From: Selaginella moellendorffii
Taxonomy: Eukaryota > Streptophyta > Lycopodiopsida > Selaginellales > Selaginellaceae
Length of the DNA: 64,000 bases
Reading direction: 5' to 3'
Assembly (NCBI RefSeq): GCF_000143415.4
Contig: NW_003314350.1
Span: 62,001-126,000, forward strand
Under the pieces are notes generated by a model. That model saw only the letters and a program-made list of their open reading frames with translations, did not search any database and was not told where the DNA came from. This document shows positions 45,690 through 58,647 of the stretch, one piece after another. Within the stretch, counting starts at the first letter, position 1. Every line of letters begins with the position of its first letter. A program made the position numbers and the translations under genes.

Positions 45690-46085
45690 TTTAGGAGACG
45701 ATTGCTTTGGGCTTTCACTCTCAAACTCGGACTCGGACTCGAATTCGGACTTGGTCTTAGTCTCGATCTTAGTCTCGCTCTCGATCTCGGTCTTAATCTG
45801 GGTCTTGGTCTCGATCTTGGATTTGGTCTTGGTCTCAGTCTTGGTCTTGATCTCGGTCTCTTTCTTGGCCTCGACCTCAGATTCCATCTCAGATCCATCT
45901 TGGACTTGACTTTAGACTCCATCTTGGGTCCATCTCGAGCCTATATTGGACTCCATCTTGGATTCCTTTTTGGACTCTATCTCAAATTCCTTCTCAGACT
46001 CCATTTCGGACTCTTTCTTGGACTCCATCTCGGACTCCTTCTTAGACTCTATCTCGGGTCCATCTCGGATTCCATCTCTGTCCTT
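45690..46085. repeat. Low-complexity CTCGGN/TCTTGG-type hexamer array
   Basis: Runs of six-base units (CTCGGA, CTCGAT, CTTGGT) give false open frames on both strands (Leu/Gly-Leu on plus, Glu/Lys/Ser on minus). Preceded by GCTTTGGGCTTTCAC, a motif that also occurs in the LTRs at 49450 and 60710, so the array belongs to the same retrotransposon family. Confidence 0.7.
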
Positions 46086-47689
46086 TGTAAGGTACAACAC
46101 ACCTAAGTTTAAACATTTTCACTAATCCTTTAAGACCATTCCTTAACTCCACTTGAGTCATCTAGCTTTTGGTCTTTGTTAATCCCACAACTCATAAGGT
46201 CTTAGCCTCATAGTTACTTTTGAGGTGTGGCTACTTTTGAGGTGCTAACTCGCTAGAATACCACTTCTTGTATTCATGCCCTACTCAGAAGGACCATTTT
46301 TGCAAGTATTACTCCAAAGCTTGATTATTCTTTATTTCATATGGGCTACTTTTGCCTCTTAGGATTATTTAACCATATGATGAGAATACCAACTCATCCT
46401 CTTTAACTCCTTGGGTTATTCCAGCCTTTTTAAAGATAGCCTCAACTACTATTTCAAGGACTTGTGTCCTCTTCCGTATTTGATTTCCCACAGTCATTAA
46501 TTCTTGTATCAAATTTATCAACACCGTTCTCAACTATATGAGGATAATTCTATGACTTCTTTATTGTCTCAGAGTCTTCATCCTTCCCATGATCCCAACT
46601 ATACTTGTTTATTACAACCATATTAGCCAATTTGCTAAGTCAAATGCTCATCTAGATCACATCCTCAACTTTATGCGAAAAACTTTATACTGTTCCCAAG
46701 ATCCCAAAGTCATTCCTTTATTAGCCATTTTCTATCCACCATGTTATCTATATATTTACGTATGAATTAAAGTGGAGAGTAATGCCATTTTGATATACTA
46801 CTCTTTGAGAATAGGCCCACTTATGAGGCCTTCCAATGCTAATACAAGTGGTGATATACTCGACCACTAATAAAAGTCAAACTAAGGAACAGTTCCAAAA
46901 CCAGGTTATAAGTAACTAAATTTTCCATTCTACTTTAGTCACTTAACTACACCTCTGACTACTTGGAGGAGTCTCATTCACAACCTCCATAAATTCTATT
47001 CTAGACTTGAAGACTTGTTAACCCCATGAATAGCATCTATGCCACTCAGCTTTTGCACTTGGTCCAAGTGCTCCATGTATTCAATCTTATGATTGACACC
47101 TTAAAGTTACTACCAATATATCAACCTATTATACTAAAACTATATCCATTTACCCTTATCTTGTAGGTAGTTTTACACCACCCATACCATAATCCTGTCT
47201 CTCAAAGACTAGGCCATCTGTTAATGAGTGGTCATCCTAAAACCACTCTTTACCATCCTTAGCATCACTTTTTAGCATCTTTTACTAGGGGAGCTAAAGT
47301 TAGCTTTTGAACACTTCACAAAGTTACTCCACTTATCCATTTATATTTACTCTAGCCTTGGACTTCTTCATGATTATATCATTATCTACCATGTAGGTAT
47401 AACCTTCCTTGGTTACACTACCCTTAAGTTGAGAGCTACAGCTCTCCCGAGAGCTTCACTCTTTTGACATTTTATCACTTATGTCGAGCCCAGCAAGAGC
47501 AAACTAGACTCGAGACCTTCTATGATACCAAATGTATATCCTTGAATTTGGACTTCCCAAGAAGTCACCCATCCCAGTACTATTCAAACACAAAGATATT
47601 TAATCCTAAGTATCCCAAAACCATTAACTAATTGGAAAAAAGGGTTCATGGGCCCTTTCCCTTTATATTTGAACCCCATAGATCATCTA

Positions 47690-48107
47690 TCAAATTGTTC
47701 TTTTTGGTTGCTTATATTTATCAATATGCTTTTATACAATTGAAAGAGATCTTGACTACAATTCCTATTCTCGGGATCCTAGATCTTGATAAACTCTTTG
47801 AAGTGCATTTTGATGCATCTGGCTATGCTATTAGTGTTATGTTACAACAAAATTATAACAATATGGTCAGTGTTACACTAAAGTGGCGTGGTTGTCATGG
47901 TTTGTTTTACTCCAAGAAATTGGATAAGATCCAACGAAAATGACCTATGCACAAGAAAGAGATGTTTGCTATAGTGTCAGCATTGGAATATTAAAGACAC
48001 TATTTAGATGGTCATACCAAGGTTTATATAAATAATAACACACTGAGCTACTTTGCAATGCAACTAAAACTTACACCAAAATACTCATTGGCAAGAGAAG
48101 CTTGCTA
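47690..48107 (+). mobile_element. Gypsy RNase H relic
   Basis: A plus-strand frame reads LKEILTTIPILGILDLDKL, FEVHFDASGYAI and, after a stop, MHKKEMFAIVSALEY and YLDGHTKVYINNNTLSYF, the RNase H segment that follows the gypsy reverse transcriptase. The DAS catalytic motif is visible. Stops interrupt it, and no integrase follows before the repeat at 48108. Confidence 0.75.
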
Positions 48108-48864
48108 AGTTTGATATCAAAATATAACATATGTGATCATGAGATGAGATTTGGATATACTGTCATTGTGCATCCTTAGAACCTTGGGAGATAAATCGAG
48201 ATTAAAAAGCTATTAAAAACTCTTTCATCAAACAATTGCTATTTAGTTTAAGAGGAGATAAATGTGATATGTGGTATTAGAGTAAATGGCATGGGTTTGA
48301 TTCCCATTTATTAATGGGTACTTAAAATATAAAATACTTTTAAACAAAGTATATTCCTACCCTTAAAATTGAAATTGTATGTATTGAGCATCTATAGACA
48401 AAAGTATTTAATCAGTCAATATTATAATTGAGTTAAATACTGTTTGACACTATTTTCCATATAAAACCCCCTACAACCCCACCAAACCCAAACCCCACCA
48501 AATGAACTTGATCTTTCCAATTATTTTAGTTCATTAAATTTCATTTCATTTTTTTATGTTTTATTTTTTATTTTTTGTAGACTATACATTAAAATGTGGG
48601 ACTTGATCTTAGACTCAGTCTCAAATTTGATCGCATTCGACAAGCTCTTTATTATTCCGATCGTGATTTTAGGGGATCCTTTAACCTATGACACTTCAAT
48701 GAGGTGGTTCCTTACATTATGGTTGTCTAAACAGTGAAGTATAGCCTTAAAAAACATATTGCAAGCCTAGCAATGCAAATATATAAAAGCCTAGCTTTTA
48801 ATTCAAAAGATAAATCCCTCATCAAAGGCAAGCCCACCTTCTTAGAAACAATCTGATTCCTAAT

Positions 48865-50010
48865 TGTAGCGCACGTGGTTTTTACCCTTTATTCTATGGT
48901 TATTTACCATAGAATAACACCACGAAGCGGAACCTAAACCTTCTTTGTGCCACATGACAGATGCCACATGTCACATGCCACGTGTCCATGCCACGTGTCC
49001 ATAGCAACCCGAGGTTCAGGGCCTTGGGTCACTGAACGAAGGAACGGTGCCAAACTCCCAAGCATGGGGCCAAAGAGTGACGGAACCGATCCACGGCGCA
49101 ACTCCCGAGCGTAAAGCCCAAGGAGCGAAGGGATAGGAGCTCGGAGCGACTTGGAACAGTCCTAGAGTGACCAGCATCCTAATGCCAGGACCAGCACGCA
49201 AAACGGGGCCAAACGGAGTCTGGCGCTATTTCGGCATACCGGTGGCCTAACACGAGGACATGGGTACTCTACCAACTAGCATGGTGTGGAGCTTGGGCTT
49301 AGACCCAAGCCGGACGCAGAACAAGGACAGGCACGCAAGCAGGAGGTAGACTATGCCTTAGGTCGGTCGGCCATGCCCGACCTACCCACTATCCCTACTA
49401 TACATTTGGAACCCCCCACAGCCCCCCCCCCCCTTGAGGAACACATGCTTTGGGCTTTCACCCCAAGCCTCCCTTAATATCAGGAGTTAGTCTCTGGGAC
49501 AAGCTCGAAACTTACTAAATATGGAATGGCGCTAGATTGCGAATTTGGACACGGGACGAACACCATTGTGTTCAGGCCGATCTCTACATTCCGTAGATAT
49601 ACCAAATGAGCCAATCTGAACACTTTCCATAAATAGCATTTGGGACCGAAATGAGACTAACACAAAGGGTATGATAGCGAGGGTGTTTGGCAGACACGGT
49701 AAGCTATCATCTAGCGATATTGAGGGACCAATCTCAACATCGCGGGGGTTCTTGATACTAGCAAGTGCAAGCCAATGACACAAGTTTCTCAAACCAAGCC
49801 GAGTATGCTCAGCAAGAAACACATAGGGTTCCTACCTTATATTTATCCAATCTAAGTGCATGTTCATTGACCAGTTTCTCAACTAGCTCAAGTGGGAACT
49901 GATAACGGGCCCAGCAATATCGACCTCCTGCCGTCATGGCAGTAAGGTAAGAGTGTCCGAAAGGACTGGTTGACAGGTAACTTTCGATACCTGAAATCAC
50001 ATTCGCGACA
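48865..50010 (-). repeat. LTR of the LARD-like element (3' LTR)
   Basis: 1,146 bp; TG...CA termini on the minus strand. Contains repeated CCACGTGTC-type motifs (about 48975-49000) and a run of 13 C at about 49424-49436 that is shorter in the other LTR. Confidence 0.9.
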
Positions 50011-50027
50011 CTCTCCCCCCCTAGGGA
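50011..50027 (-). other. Polypurine tract of the LARD-like element
   Basis: On the minus strand CCCTAGGGGGGGAGAG directly precedes the 3' LTR, as needed for plus-strand DNA priming. Confidence 0.75.
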
Positions 50028-53000
50028 AGATCGATGTCCTCGTCAATGCATACTCGAGTCTAGAATACCGCCAAGGAAACAACTCCAGAAAAAGTTCACG
50101 GTACTCACACTATGTGAGAAATGCACCAACTTAAATGAGTTAGGAGGCAACCTCTTTGTCTAACGCGGATGCGCTACCAGCTCAGACACCTTCCGGCCGT
50201 CGCCGACAAGGAAATGACCAACGGAGTCAGCCACCCTTGCTGCTCTAGGAGTCACCCAGCTTACAAAAGTGTGATACGCCCTGCCCATAGGGACATAGAG
50301 AGAGAAGCCAGAGGCCCCAACCCTCCTGAGCAAAGAAACCAAACCCGTCGGTAAGGTTTAGATAGACGACTGTAAACAGGCAGTTAAAGTTGTTTACACG
50401 GTCACGCCCTTTGAACGGAATAAGGAACATCGACAGAGAGGCGGGTGATGTGACCAGTCGACAGTAGTTACCCCATGATTAGAGATTTCACCATGCACAC
50501 GAAGTGCCGAAACCAGTCTGCCCATTACTGGCCCAAACTCAAAGATCAAGAGATGGACAATATCAAAGTCAGAGACAATGATATCTTAGAGACTTAATTA
50601 TCAATGAATATAGCTTAGATGAGAACACAAAAGTATTCCAAGTAAGTTATCATTCGATAAACCAATATGATAGTATAGGAACGACCAAGAGCATCATAAG
50701 TGGTAAACATAGGAATCACCATCCAACAAAATTCAATAGCAAGTATATCATCAAGTAAACTCAATGAGAAACTTAACTACCGAAGATAGCAGACAGTATG
50801 CCAAACAACTTACTAAAGATAACTCAAAGAATACCAAGTATCATTGACTAATAAGCATAATGCTCGCAAATGTATTACCCGAAGGAAATAACATCCCAAC
50901 CTATCAGAACTAACTCGAACAATAATCAACAGAATAGAATGAATGTTACATGGCTAACAAACACTCGTTTATGCCAACTATCACACTAGCCAATCTGAAT
51001 AGATCCCAGTCAATAATACCAAGGAACTAGAGTTGCTCAAGCAAGTGTGTGCAACATCCTACTTTGATGTCTCAAACCCAAGAGACCAATCCAGAGCAAA
51101 CCATGTGGTATTGCGGAAAGCCAAAAGCCATCAAAGAGAACACTAACCATCATGAAAGATCATCAATCATCCTATCAAAAAGAGAGATGCATAATCATTG
51201 TCGAAGAAAGAATCCACTATCCCGAAGAATAGCGAATCATTCTATATCAACAACAATCAAGCAAAACCTTTGATAAGGAAAATCAACTACTCTAAATGAT
51301 AGTCAATCATCACCAATGATTGCTAAATACAAATACTAACTCAACATCGAAGCTATGAGCCAAAAATGCCTTCCCCAACTACTTCTAACAAATGGAACAA
51401 TGAGCATGAAAACTCAAAGAACCAAAAGCTCGAAGAAGCCTAGAGCAAAGTCTTGCCTAACAATGATCACAAGAAGAAATCATGGTACAACCCACAATAT
51501 CCTCCTCAACACATCTATAAGCTAAACTTCATAATGCTAAAGCTAATGATGAGCATGTCTTCATCAATCCAAAAGCTAATTATAATGAAGCTATGCTCAA
51601 CAAGTGATCATTAATCGATCCTCCATGAATCTATCTATAGCAAGACGTAACTCACTTCATAACAAGCACAAAAAGAATCATCAATGATCGATATATCCCA
51701 ACTGAAATTCAACAAGGATTCAATCACTTCAATACCAATCACTAACTCTTCCTTTCATAGAGTTAACATAGTCCACGACTAAATCACTTTTCAAGGAAAA
51801 GCTAAAGCTCAACCCCTTACTAAATAATCTCGTCTAGAACACAACTAACTCAAACTTGCCACTCAGCTTGTTTGAACGTTAATACAGTTGCTAACTAGTA
51901 AATGCACGAATGCCAATAACACCAAGCCATAGCCAAATCATCAACACTATCTTCATCGAGGCTAATAAAACTCGACATCATTCTTTCGGAGAGACATCTC
52001 ATTTCACTTAAATCTCAACACCAATAATGTCAACGACAAGGCATCACTTCAATGCCATCAACATCATAACAAGCTAGAAGAAAGCAAGAGTGAATCACCA
52101 CTCAAAGCTCTTTAGCAACCAAGCTAACCAAAGTCGAAGATACTTTACTCAGTATCCAAGACCAATCCTTCAACAATACTCAGTTATAGATAACACTTCC
52201 TGAAGGAGTGGATCACCATATCCAAGACTCAATGAAATTCAACACCACGGACCAAATGCAACCAAATGATATCGACAAAGGTAAAGTCGACATACTAACA
52301 TGGAAAACCCATGTAAGTCTAACGACACGATCCTCCACAACACCATCTGGTAAAGCAAGTCTATCGTTGCTAAATCTTCATCGAGTGAAGAAAGTGTCAA
52401 CAATCCTCGACAAAGTCTACAACCAATCACTAGTCGCAAAGCAACTAACAATCACTCCTTCAACTTGCCTTCACAAGACCCAACACTGAACTCATGTCAT
52501 TGAGTCATATTCTTGTCCAACATGAACGTAATACCTCATGGACGAGATAAGGTTTATAGACAAGCACACACTAAATGACCACTCGAATCCAACTCAATTG
52601 CAATAAGCTCACCAATGCATTTAGCCAATAGCTTTGAGCATGCTTTGAAGAGGCTAGCTATGCATGACCAACACTTAGTTGAAACTAAAGTGAAGACCAT
52701 GAGATGGATCCACATCGGTACACAACCTCCTCATAGACAAAGCTATAGTATGGGTACCAACATCTCAACTTTAAACAACTAAGTTGGACATCACCATTCT
52801 CAGCCAAGGCACAGGGCTACCAAGACCAAGTCAAGATCAGTGAGAGTTCACTACTCTCATAGAGTCTAACGAAATGCAAGGTGCAACCTGCCACCAAGCA
52901 TAACGTTACAAAAGAAAGGCACAAGGGTCACCCTTCTTAGAAAAGCGCAACAGCCACTTTTCTACACCAACTCCAGACTCTATCCAACTCAATTGCCTTA

Positions 53001-54949
53001 GCCTCAAAAGTCAGCATCCCTTTCGGGTCGCATCATACAAACTACCTATTAAGGTCTAAGCCAACCGAAGTCAACTCCAACCCCTTCACTAGTTTGTACT
53101 GGCTTACGAAAATGGAATGGTTTTTTTTTTTGGGCAAAGTAATCAACAGATCAGCCATTGGAAAAGTCTAAGAAAATTTGTGAAAAGTTTTCCATCCTAG
53201 AGAAAGAATGACTCTCGGTCTAGAAATGCAAACTTTCAAGACTCAACCAACTTCCTCCTACCAACAACTTCACATAGGTTCACCTCAACACAAATTCTCA
53301 TGATCCATTAATATGCTTAAGCATCGAACATCTTTTGCCCATTTTTCCGATATCCAACACCGACATCTGCAAAAATGCAAAATGAACATCCAAGGCTTGA
53401 TCACGAAGACCACATCTTTGAACATCCATATTGCACTAACACTCTTCTTCAACCACTTTCAAGATCCAATGTGAAGCCAAAAACACTAACAGGAAAAATG
53501 ACATGGAAAATCAAGCTCCAAGGAAAATTTCTCATCACTCGATCAACAATGCCACTTCCACTAACACAAGTGCTAGTGATATCAATGCCTCAACTACACA
53601 TCTTCTCCATCCAACAATCTACTCTAAGTGCTAATAGATAAACCAACAAGCCATAGCAAGTTAATGCTATAACCTTTTTACAACACCTCCATGGGCAAAC
53701 ACATAGAACTAAGGAACCAACTTAAGCTTAGCATAATGGACCACCATCGAGAATCTAGTCAAAGTTACTACAATGCTACTACGTGCAAGTAGACTAGCTT
53801 CACTATCAACCACTTTGGGGTTGATCATCATTTAACCAAGCAACTTCGTAAACACATTACTCATTATCACATGGATATGATATAAGTATCACAATGATTT
53901 GATTATCAATTGAGCAACACTACAAGCAATACCCATGTCATTACTTCAAAGGTTTGTGTGAGTATCAAGTGCCAACTCAATCTGATAAAATGCAACATAA
54001 ATGCCACACTCCCCCGACAAAGATTTACAACACCCAACACCACTAACTTTTGTTCACAACACGGACAAGCTCATGCCACTCTCTTTCCAACCAAACTCAA
54101 AACTAATCCAACACCAAGCTACTCAAGGAGCGATAGCAAGGTTCCCGGAAAAAGATTTGAGCATTGCAACTCAAGTCTTCTAATAGCAAGCCTAGACAAA
54201 ATGGTATAGCAGTTCACTGCTATCCATCCCACAACTCACCATTATAAGACCATCATCTCCAACATACATCAAGATAGGGACTTTTGATTACATAATATGA
54301 ACACGAGCAATGAGTCACACCTCGTTGCAAATCATCTCTCCAAGAAGAGGAGATGATTTACGTGTTTGATCCTTCGTCCTTGACGACTCTCTTTTCGGCC
54401 TCATCTTGATTAAACCTCAAGCTTGTGTTCGCACTGCTTTCAGTCTAATCCAAGAAAAGTTTATGAGAGAGCACAACAATGATTACTTGAATCAATAGAC
54501 TCATCCCTACAGTCTTGGTTGATCCACTTGTAACCATGCCTAGGAAGGATCCACTAGTGCCATGCTAAATAGCTACGGACCAGCCTATTTGCCACTCATA
54601 GCAAACCTAGGGAGATTTGCTTTCACCCATGGTACATGGAACAACTCATGGAACCACCGATAGGCTATCATTAATCCTACCAACTCAAAGTGTAACCTTG
54701 AGTTGCTAATGTGCCTCACTCACGAGCCCAAGCACAAATTCGTGTGAAACGGAACATCTCAATCCCTCTTATGAGCCCAAGAGCAAGCTCACATTATTAT
54801 GGTACGAAAAGGTAACCAAATCCATACCCAAGGAACGATTGTGAAGCCTTTGCACCCAAACGTGTACCCACTCGGATCATCGTTTTCATCTCTGCGTATG
54901 CAATGAGACTAGTTGCCCAATCTCATTGGATAGTATTGCTGAGACGTAT
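50028..54949. other. Internal region of the LARD-like element, non-coding
   Basis: AC-rich on the plus strand, with only short ORFs on either strand and no recognisable gag-pol motif. A run of 10-11 T lies near 53120. I see no captured host gene. Confidence 0.6.
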
Positions 54950-54961
54950 TCTCTGATACCA
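54950..54961 (-). other. Primer binding site of the LARD-like element
   Basis: TGGTATCAGAGA on the minus strand, two bases inside the 5' LTR; complementary in type to the 3' end of plant initiator methionine tRNA. Confidence 0.8.
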
Positions 54962-54963
54962 AA

Positions 54964-56105
54964 TGTAGCGCACGTGGTTTTTACCCTTTATCCTATGGTT
55001 ATTTACCATAGAATAACACCACGAAGCGGAACCTAAACCCTCTTTGTGCCACGTGACAGATGCCACATGTCACATGCCACGTGTCCATGCCACGTGTCCA
55101 TAGGAACCCGAGGTTCAGGGCCTTGGGTCACTGAACGAAGGAACGGTGCCAAACTCCCAAGCATGGGGCCAAGGAGTGACGGAACCGATCCACGGCGCAA
55201 CTCCTGAGCGTAAAGCCCAAGGAGCGAAGGGACAGGAGCCCGAAGTGACTTGGAACAGTCCTAGAGCGACCAGCATCCTAATGCCAGGACCAGCACGCAA
55301 AACGGGGCCAAACGGAGTCTAGCGCTATTTTGGCATACCTGTGGCCTAACGCGAGGACATGGGTACTCTACCAACTAGCATGGTGTGGAGCTTAGGCTTA
55401 GACCCAAGCTGGACGCAGAACAAGGACAGGCACACAAGCAGGAGCTAGACTATGCCTTAGGTCGGTCGGCCATGCCCGACCTACCCACTATCCCTACTAT
55501 ACATTTGGAACCCCCCACAGCCCCCCCCTTGAGGAACACACGCTTTGGGCTTTCACCCCAAGCCTCCCTTAATATCAGGAGTTAGTCTCTGGGACAAACT
55601 CGAAACTTACTAAATATGGAATGACGCTAGATTGCGAATTTGGACACGGGACGAACACCATTGTGTTCAGGCCGATCTCTACATTCCGTAGATATGCCAA
55701 ATGAGCCAATCTGAACACTTTCCATAAATAGCATTTGGGACCGAAATGAGACTAACACAAAGGGTATGATAGCGAGGGTGTTTGGCAGACACGGTAAGCT
55801 ATCATCTAGCGATATTGAGGGACCAATCTCAACATCGCGGGGGTTCTTGATACTAGCAAGTGCAAGCCAATGACACAAGTTTCTCAAACTAGGCCGAGTA
55901 TGCTCAGCAAGAAACACATAGGGTTCCTACCTTATGTTTATCCAATCTAAGTGCATGTTCATTGACCAGTTTCTCAACTAGCTCAAGTGAGAACTGATAA
56001 CGGGCCCAACAATACCGACCTCCTGCCGTCGTGGCAGTAAGGTAAGAATGTCCGAAAGGACTGGTTGACAGGTAACTTTCGATACCCGAAGCCACATTCG
56101 CGACA
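54964..56105 (-). repeat. LTR of the LARD-like element (5' LTR)
   Basis: 1,142 bp, nearly identical to 48865-50010. The adjacent TT plus primer site fixes this as the 5' LTR. Confidence 0.9.
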
Positions 56106-56149
56106 CTAATTGGCAAGTCTAACTGCACCAAAAGGCCCAAAATGCCCTT

Positions 56150-56305
56150 GGACTTCAAACTCTTGCCTTTTATACTTCTAGACCCAAGATTCCTCCATAT
56201 TAATTGATGATGTTTTTACCCAAGACTCTTATATTTGGATCTTTCAACATTCTACTATCTTCTAGCCATGTCCTATGAATCATATTGTGGTTTTTCTATA
56301 ACTCA
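56150..56305. repeat. Diverged copy of 41740-41895
   Basis: Shared stretch from CTTCAAACTCTTGCCTTTTATACT through CAAGA.TCTTAT and CTACTATCTTCTAGCC / CTACCATCTTCTAGCC to ATCATATTGTGGTTTT / ATCATGTTGTGGTTTT. It was flanking sequence of the LARD-like insertion before it integrated. Confidence 0.75.
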
Positions 56306-56649
56306 TTTTAAAAGTTGGCACTTTAATTCTTTATAACCAACTCCTATAATGTTTAATTTTGCCATCTAACAATCTTTTTCCTTTATCATCCACCATATCA
56401 GCTATATGAATCAAACCTAGTATAGACTATTCTCCTAACTTTCTCTAAAATAAACTCATCTTTGGTATTTACAAACTATATATGCCAAGTTGGGAAAATG
56501 CTAAAATTCAAGTTGGCTTTTGGATAGTAGTGCCACCCACCACATAATATTGGATCAAATTGATTGGTTTTATAGCGAATAAGTTATAAATAAGATGAAA
56601 CATTAAGAATAATAGTTTTTGGAAAGATCTTTCTTCCTACATTACAATA

Positions 56650-56780
56650 GAGATCATTAATGTATTGTTTGCTTTGAATTTTTCCAAAAACTTGTTATCT
56701 ATTTCTAAACTAGCAAAGGATGGCATTTACACTTTCTTCCATTACACAGCAAGAAACTTCATCTTTAGATTGACACACTT
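56650..56780 (+). mobile_element. Possible Ty1/copia pol scrap (gag-pre-integrase)
   Basis: A short frame reads LNFSKNLLSISKLAKDGIY, resembling the NLLSVSKL pre-integrase motif of copia elements. Nothing else of copia was confirmed around it; surrounding 56310-57500 is AT-rich without other features. Confidence 0.35.
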
Positions 56781-57559
56781 TATATATGTAATATTAAAGA
56801 TGGATTTATTTTCTTCTTATGATATCTATCACTATTATAATAGTATCTTAATAAGGGACACTTTTTCCATCATCATTGAATGCTTTCCATGACAATATAG
56901 TGTGTCTATAATTGATTTTTAATCCAGTGCACCATGGAATAAATAAGCACTTTGACATATTCTATTATTTCATTTGAGAATAAATCAAGTTAGAAGAGAT
57001 TTAGCTGAAACATATGTCAACAATAAATATAGCACAAACTCTCTTTAATTTCTTTTACTTCTAAATCAATTCCTTTGCACAATTCTCTACTCCTCTTAAT
57101 CACTCCCTTAAATAATAGATTAAAACAACATAGGCCACTAATTCATTTTTTAGGAAGTTTAGCAATTGTTTTCTTTTCATGCTTCTTCAACCCAATATAA
57201 AAATTATCAATTTCTTCACTTCTTGAATGGGCTTTTTCATTGATATACTCATACATGATGGCGAGATGCAATTGTGTGTTATCTTAATATGCCATAACAC
57301 CCAAGCAACAAGACACTTTAGTGTCTAGAAGACATTGAAACTAGTCTAACAATAGTTATGGTAGCCTTATATATACTAGTATGTTAAACACTTTGTTTGT
57401 ACCTGTGATATATATCAGTAGACCAAGATGCCTTAATATGCTCTATCTAGTCTCCTCCAACCCTTTTCTTTTGCTCAAAAGTTAAGGAAATATCTTTATG
57501 AATTTCCTTACCAATCTTCCTTACCACATTGTGGGATCCAAGATTGTACATCTTCGAAG

Positions 57560-58647
57560 CTCTTTATATGCATCCTGGAGCTTGGTTGGCAGTCACCAAC
57601 AGGTTCATGGTCTGCCCTGGAGCAATCACCACGACATTGATGTGGAAAGGCTTGACATAGCCAGCGTCCACTTCCACCACGGTTAGAGTGTGGTTAGCTA
57701 TGGCGAAGAAGAGCTCCGTGTTGAGGACATTGTTTACAAGCCGGAGGAGATAAGTTTTCCCAGGAAGAGCATTGAGGACGAAGACATCTGCGATATAAAC
57801 TCGCTAGCTATCCAGAAAGGAGGCCTGGAAACGATCACCACACCGTGGGAGGAGCAATTGTAGAGAGGCCTTGGTTTTCCATTGATGGTGAAGGCATCCG
57901 AGATGTTTGGACTGCCGCCGGTTCCAAGCGCTTGCTTGACGACTTTGAGAATGTCGCTCTTCCACCACTCGCCTGGACGGAAAACTCTCAAAGTTAGACA
58001 AGCTCATTGGGTTTCTAGTGCAGTCTCTAACTGAAGACGAGTGGAACTTCCTTCTCGAGCTTTGGAAACGGGTAGCCGAGGCCGAGCTTTGGATGGATGA
58101 TGAAGGCTCCATGCACGGTTGCTCTCAGCCAGTTGATGTGTGTGTGCCACCACAGAGTTCCTCGCTGCTCAGTGACCGTGAAGTCGTACGTGAACGTCTG
58201 GTTTGGCTGGATCGGGCACTAGGTGATGTAGGCGGGTCCATCAAACCAGGTAGATCGCAGTTGCCTCACTCCATACCTGGTATAAACTCTTGAGCATTCA
58301 ATCATCTCTCTTTAATTTTCTTCTTTGCTTCAGGACTTACCAGTGAATGGTCATGTTGTGTGGGACTCGGTTCATGACTTTGACGACAACGCGATCGCCC
58401 TCGTTGAGGTGAATCGTTGGTCCTGGAACTTTCGGTTCACTGAGATTATGTGCTTGGTGCTGCAGAGCTTGCTCACTTTGTGCGATTGGATCTAGCAAAC
58501 AAGGCTGCAAGTTTCATCCATCCACTTTGGAGAAGAAAAATCCATTCTACTCACCATGAAGTTGTAGTGCCTGGTAACTCCGGCTTGGACTCCCTGTGCG
58601 AGCACAAGTACAATGCCGATGGCGAGCAGCAGCATGGTGGAATGCAT
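57560..58647 (-). pseudogene. Laccase (multicopper oxidase) pseudogene, 3'-truncated
   Basis: Reading minus, ATG 58647 starts a signal peptide followed by AGVTRHYNFM and a GTGAGT donor. Next come VSKLC...HIISVN, then [54 protein letters not shown] (second copper motif), [40 protein letters not shown] and [17 protein letters not shown]. All are laccase domains 1-2. Damage: one base lost in a TTCCCAGG-type spot (frame shift within exon 2, about 58425-58435), TAG in place of the Gln codon in PAYITQC (near 58218), and loss of everything after [12 protein letters not shown], including the C-terminal copper ligands. Introns persist, so it was a normal gene that decayed. Confidence 0.85.

Larger units (their letters stand above)
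48865..56105 (-). mobile_element. Complete non-autonomous LTR retrotransposon (LARD-like), 7.2 kb
   Basis: Two near-identical LTRs bound an internal region of almost 5 kb. In transcript sense (minus strand) the 5' LTR is 56105-54964, beginning TGTCGCGAATG and ending GTGCGCTACA. It is followed by TT and a primer site TGGTATCAGAGA, and the internal part ends in a purine tract before the 3' LTR 50010-48865. Flanks carry CTAAT on both sides (48860-48864 and 56106-56110). The internal region has no ORF above about 100 codons and no gag, protease, RT or integrase motif, so proteins must come from a partner element. LTR copies differ by scattered single bases and a C-run length, so the insertion is fairly young. 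Confidence 0.9.

Noticed and set aside
45702-46106. Leu/Gly repeat protein (plus) or Glu/Lys/Ser repeat protein (minus)
   Set aside because: Both come from a six-base simple repeat in retrotransposon sequence; no start context or splicing.
50028-54949. Hidden genes inside the LARD-like element
   Set aside because: ORFs are short, none carries a recognisable motif, and composition is uniform.
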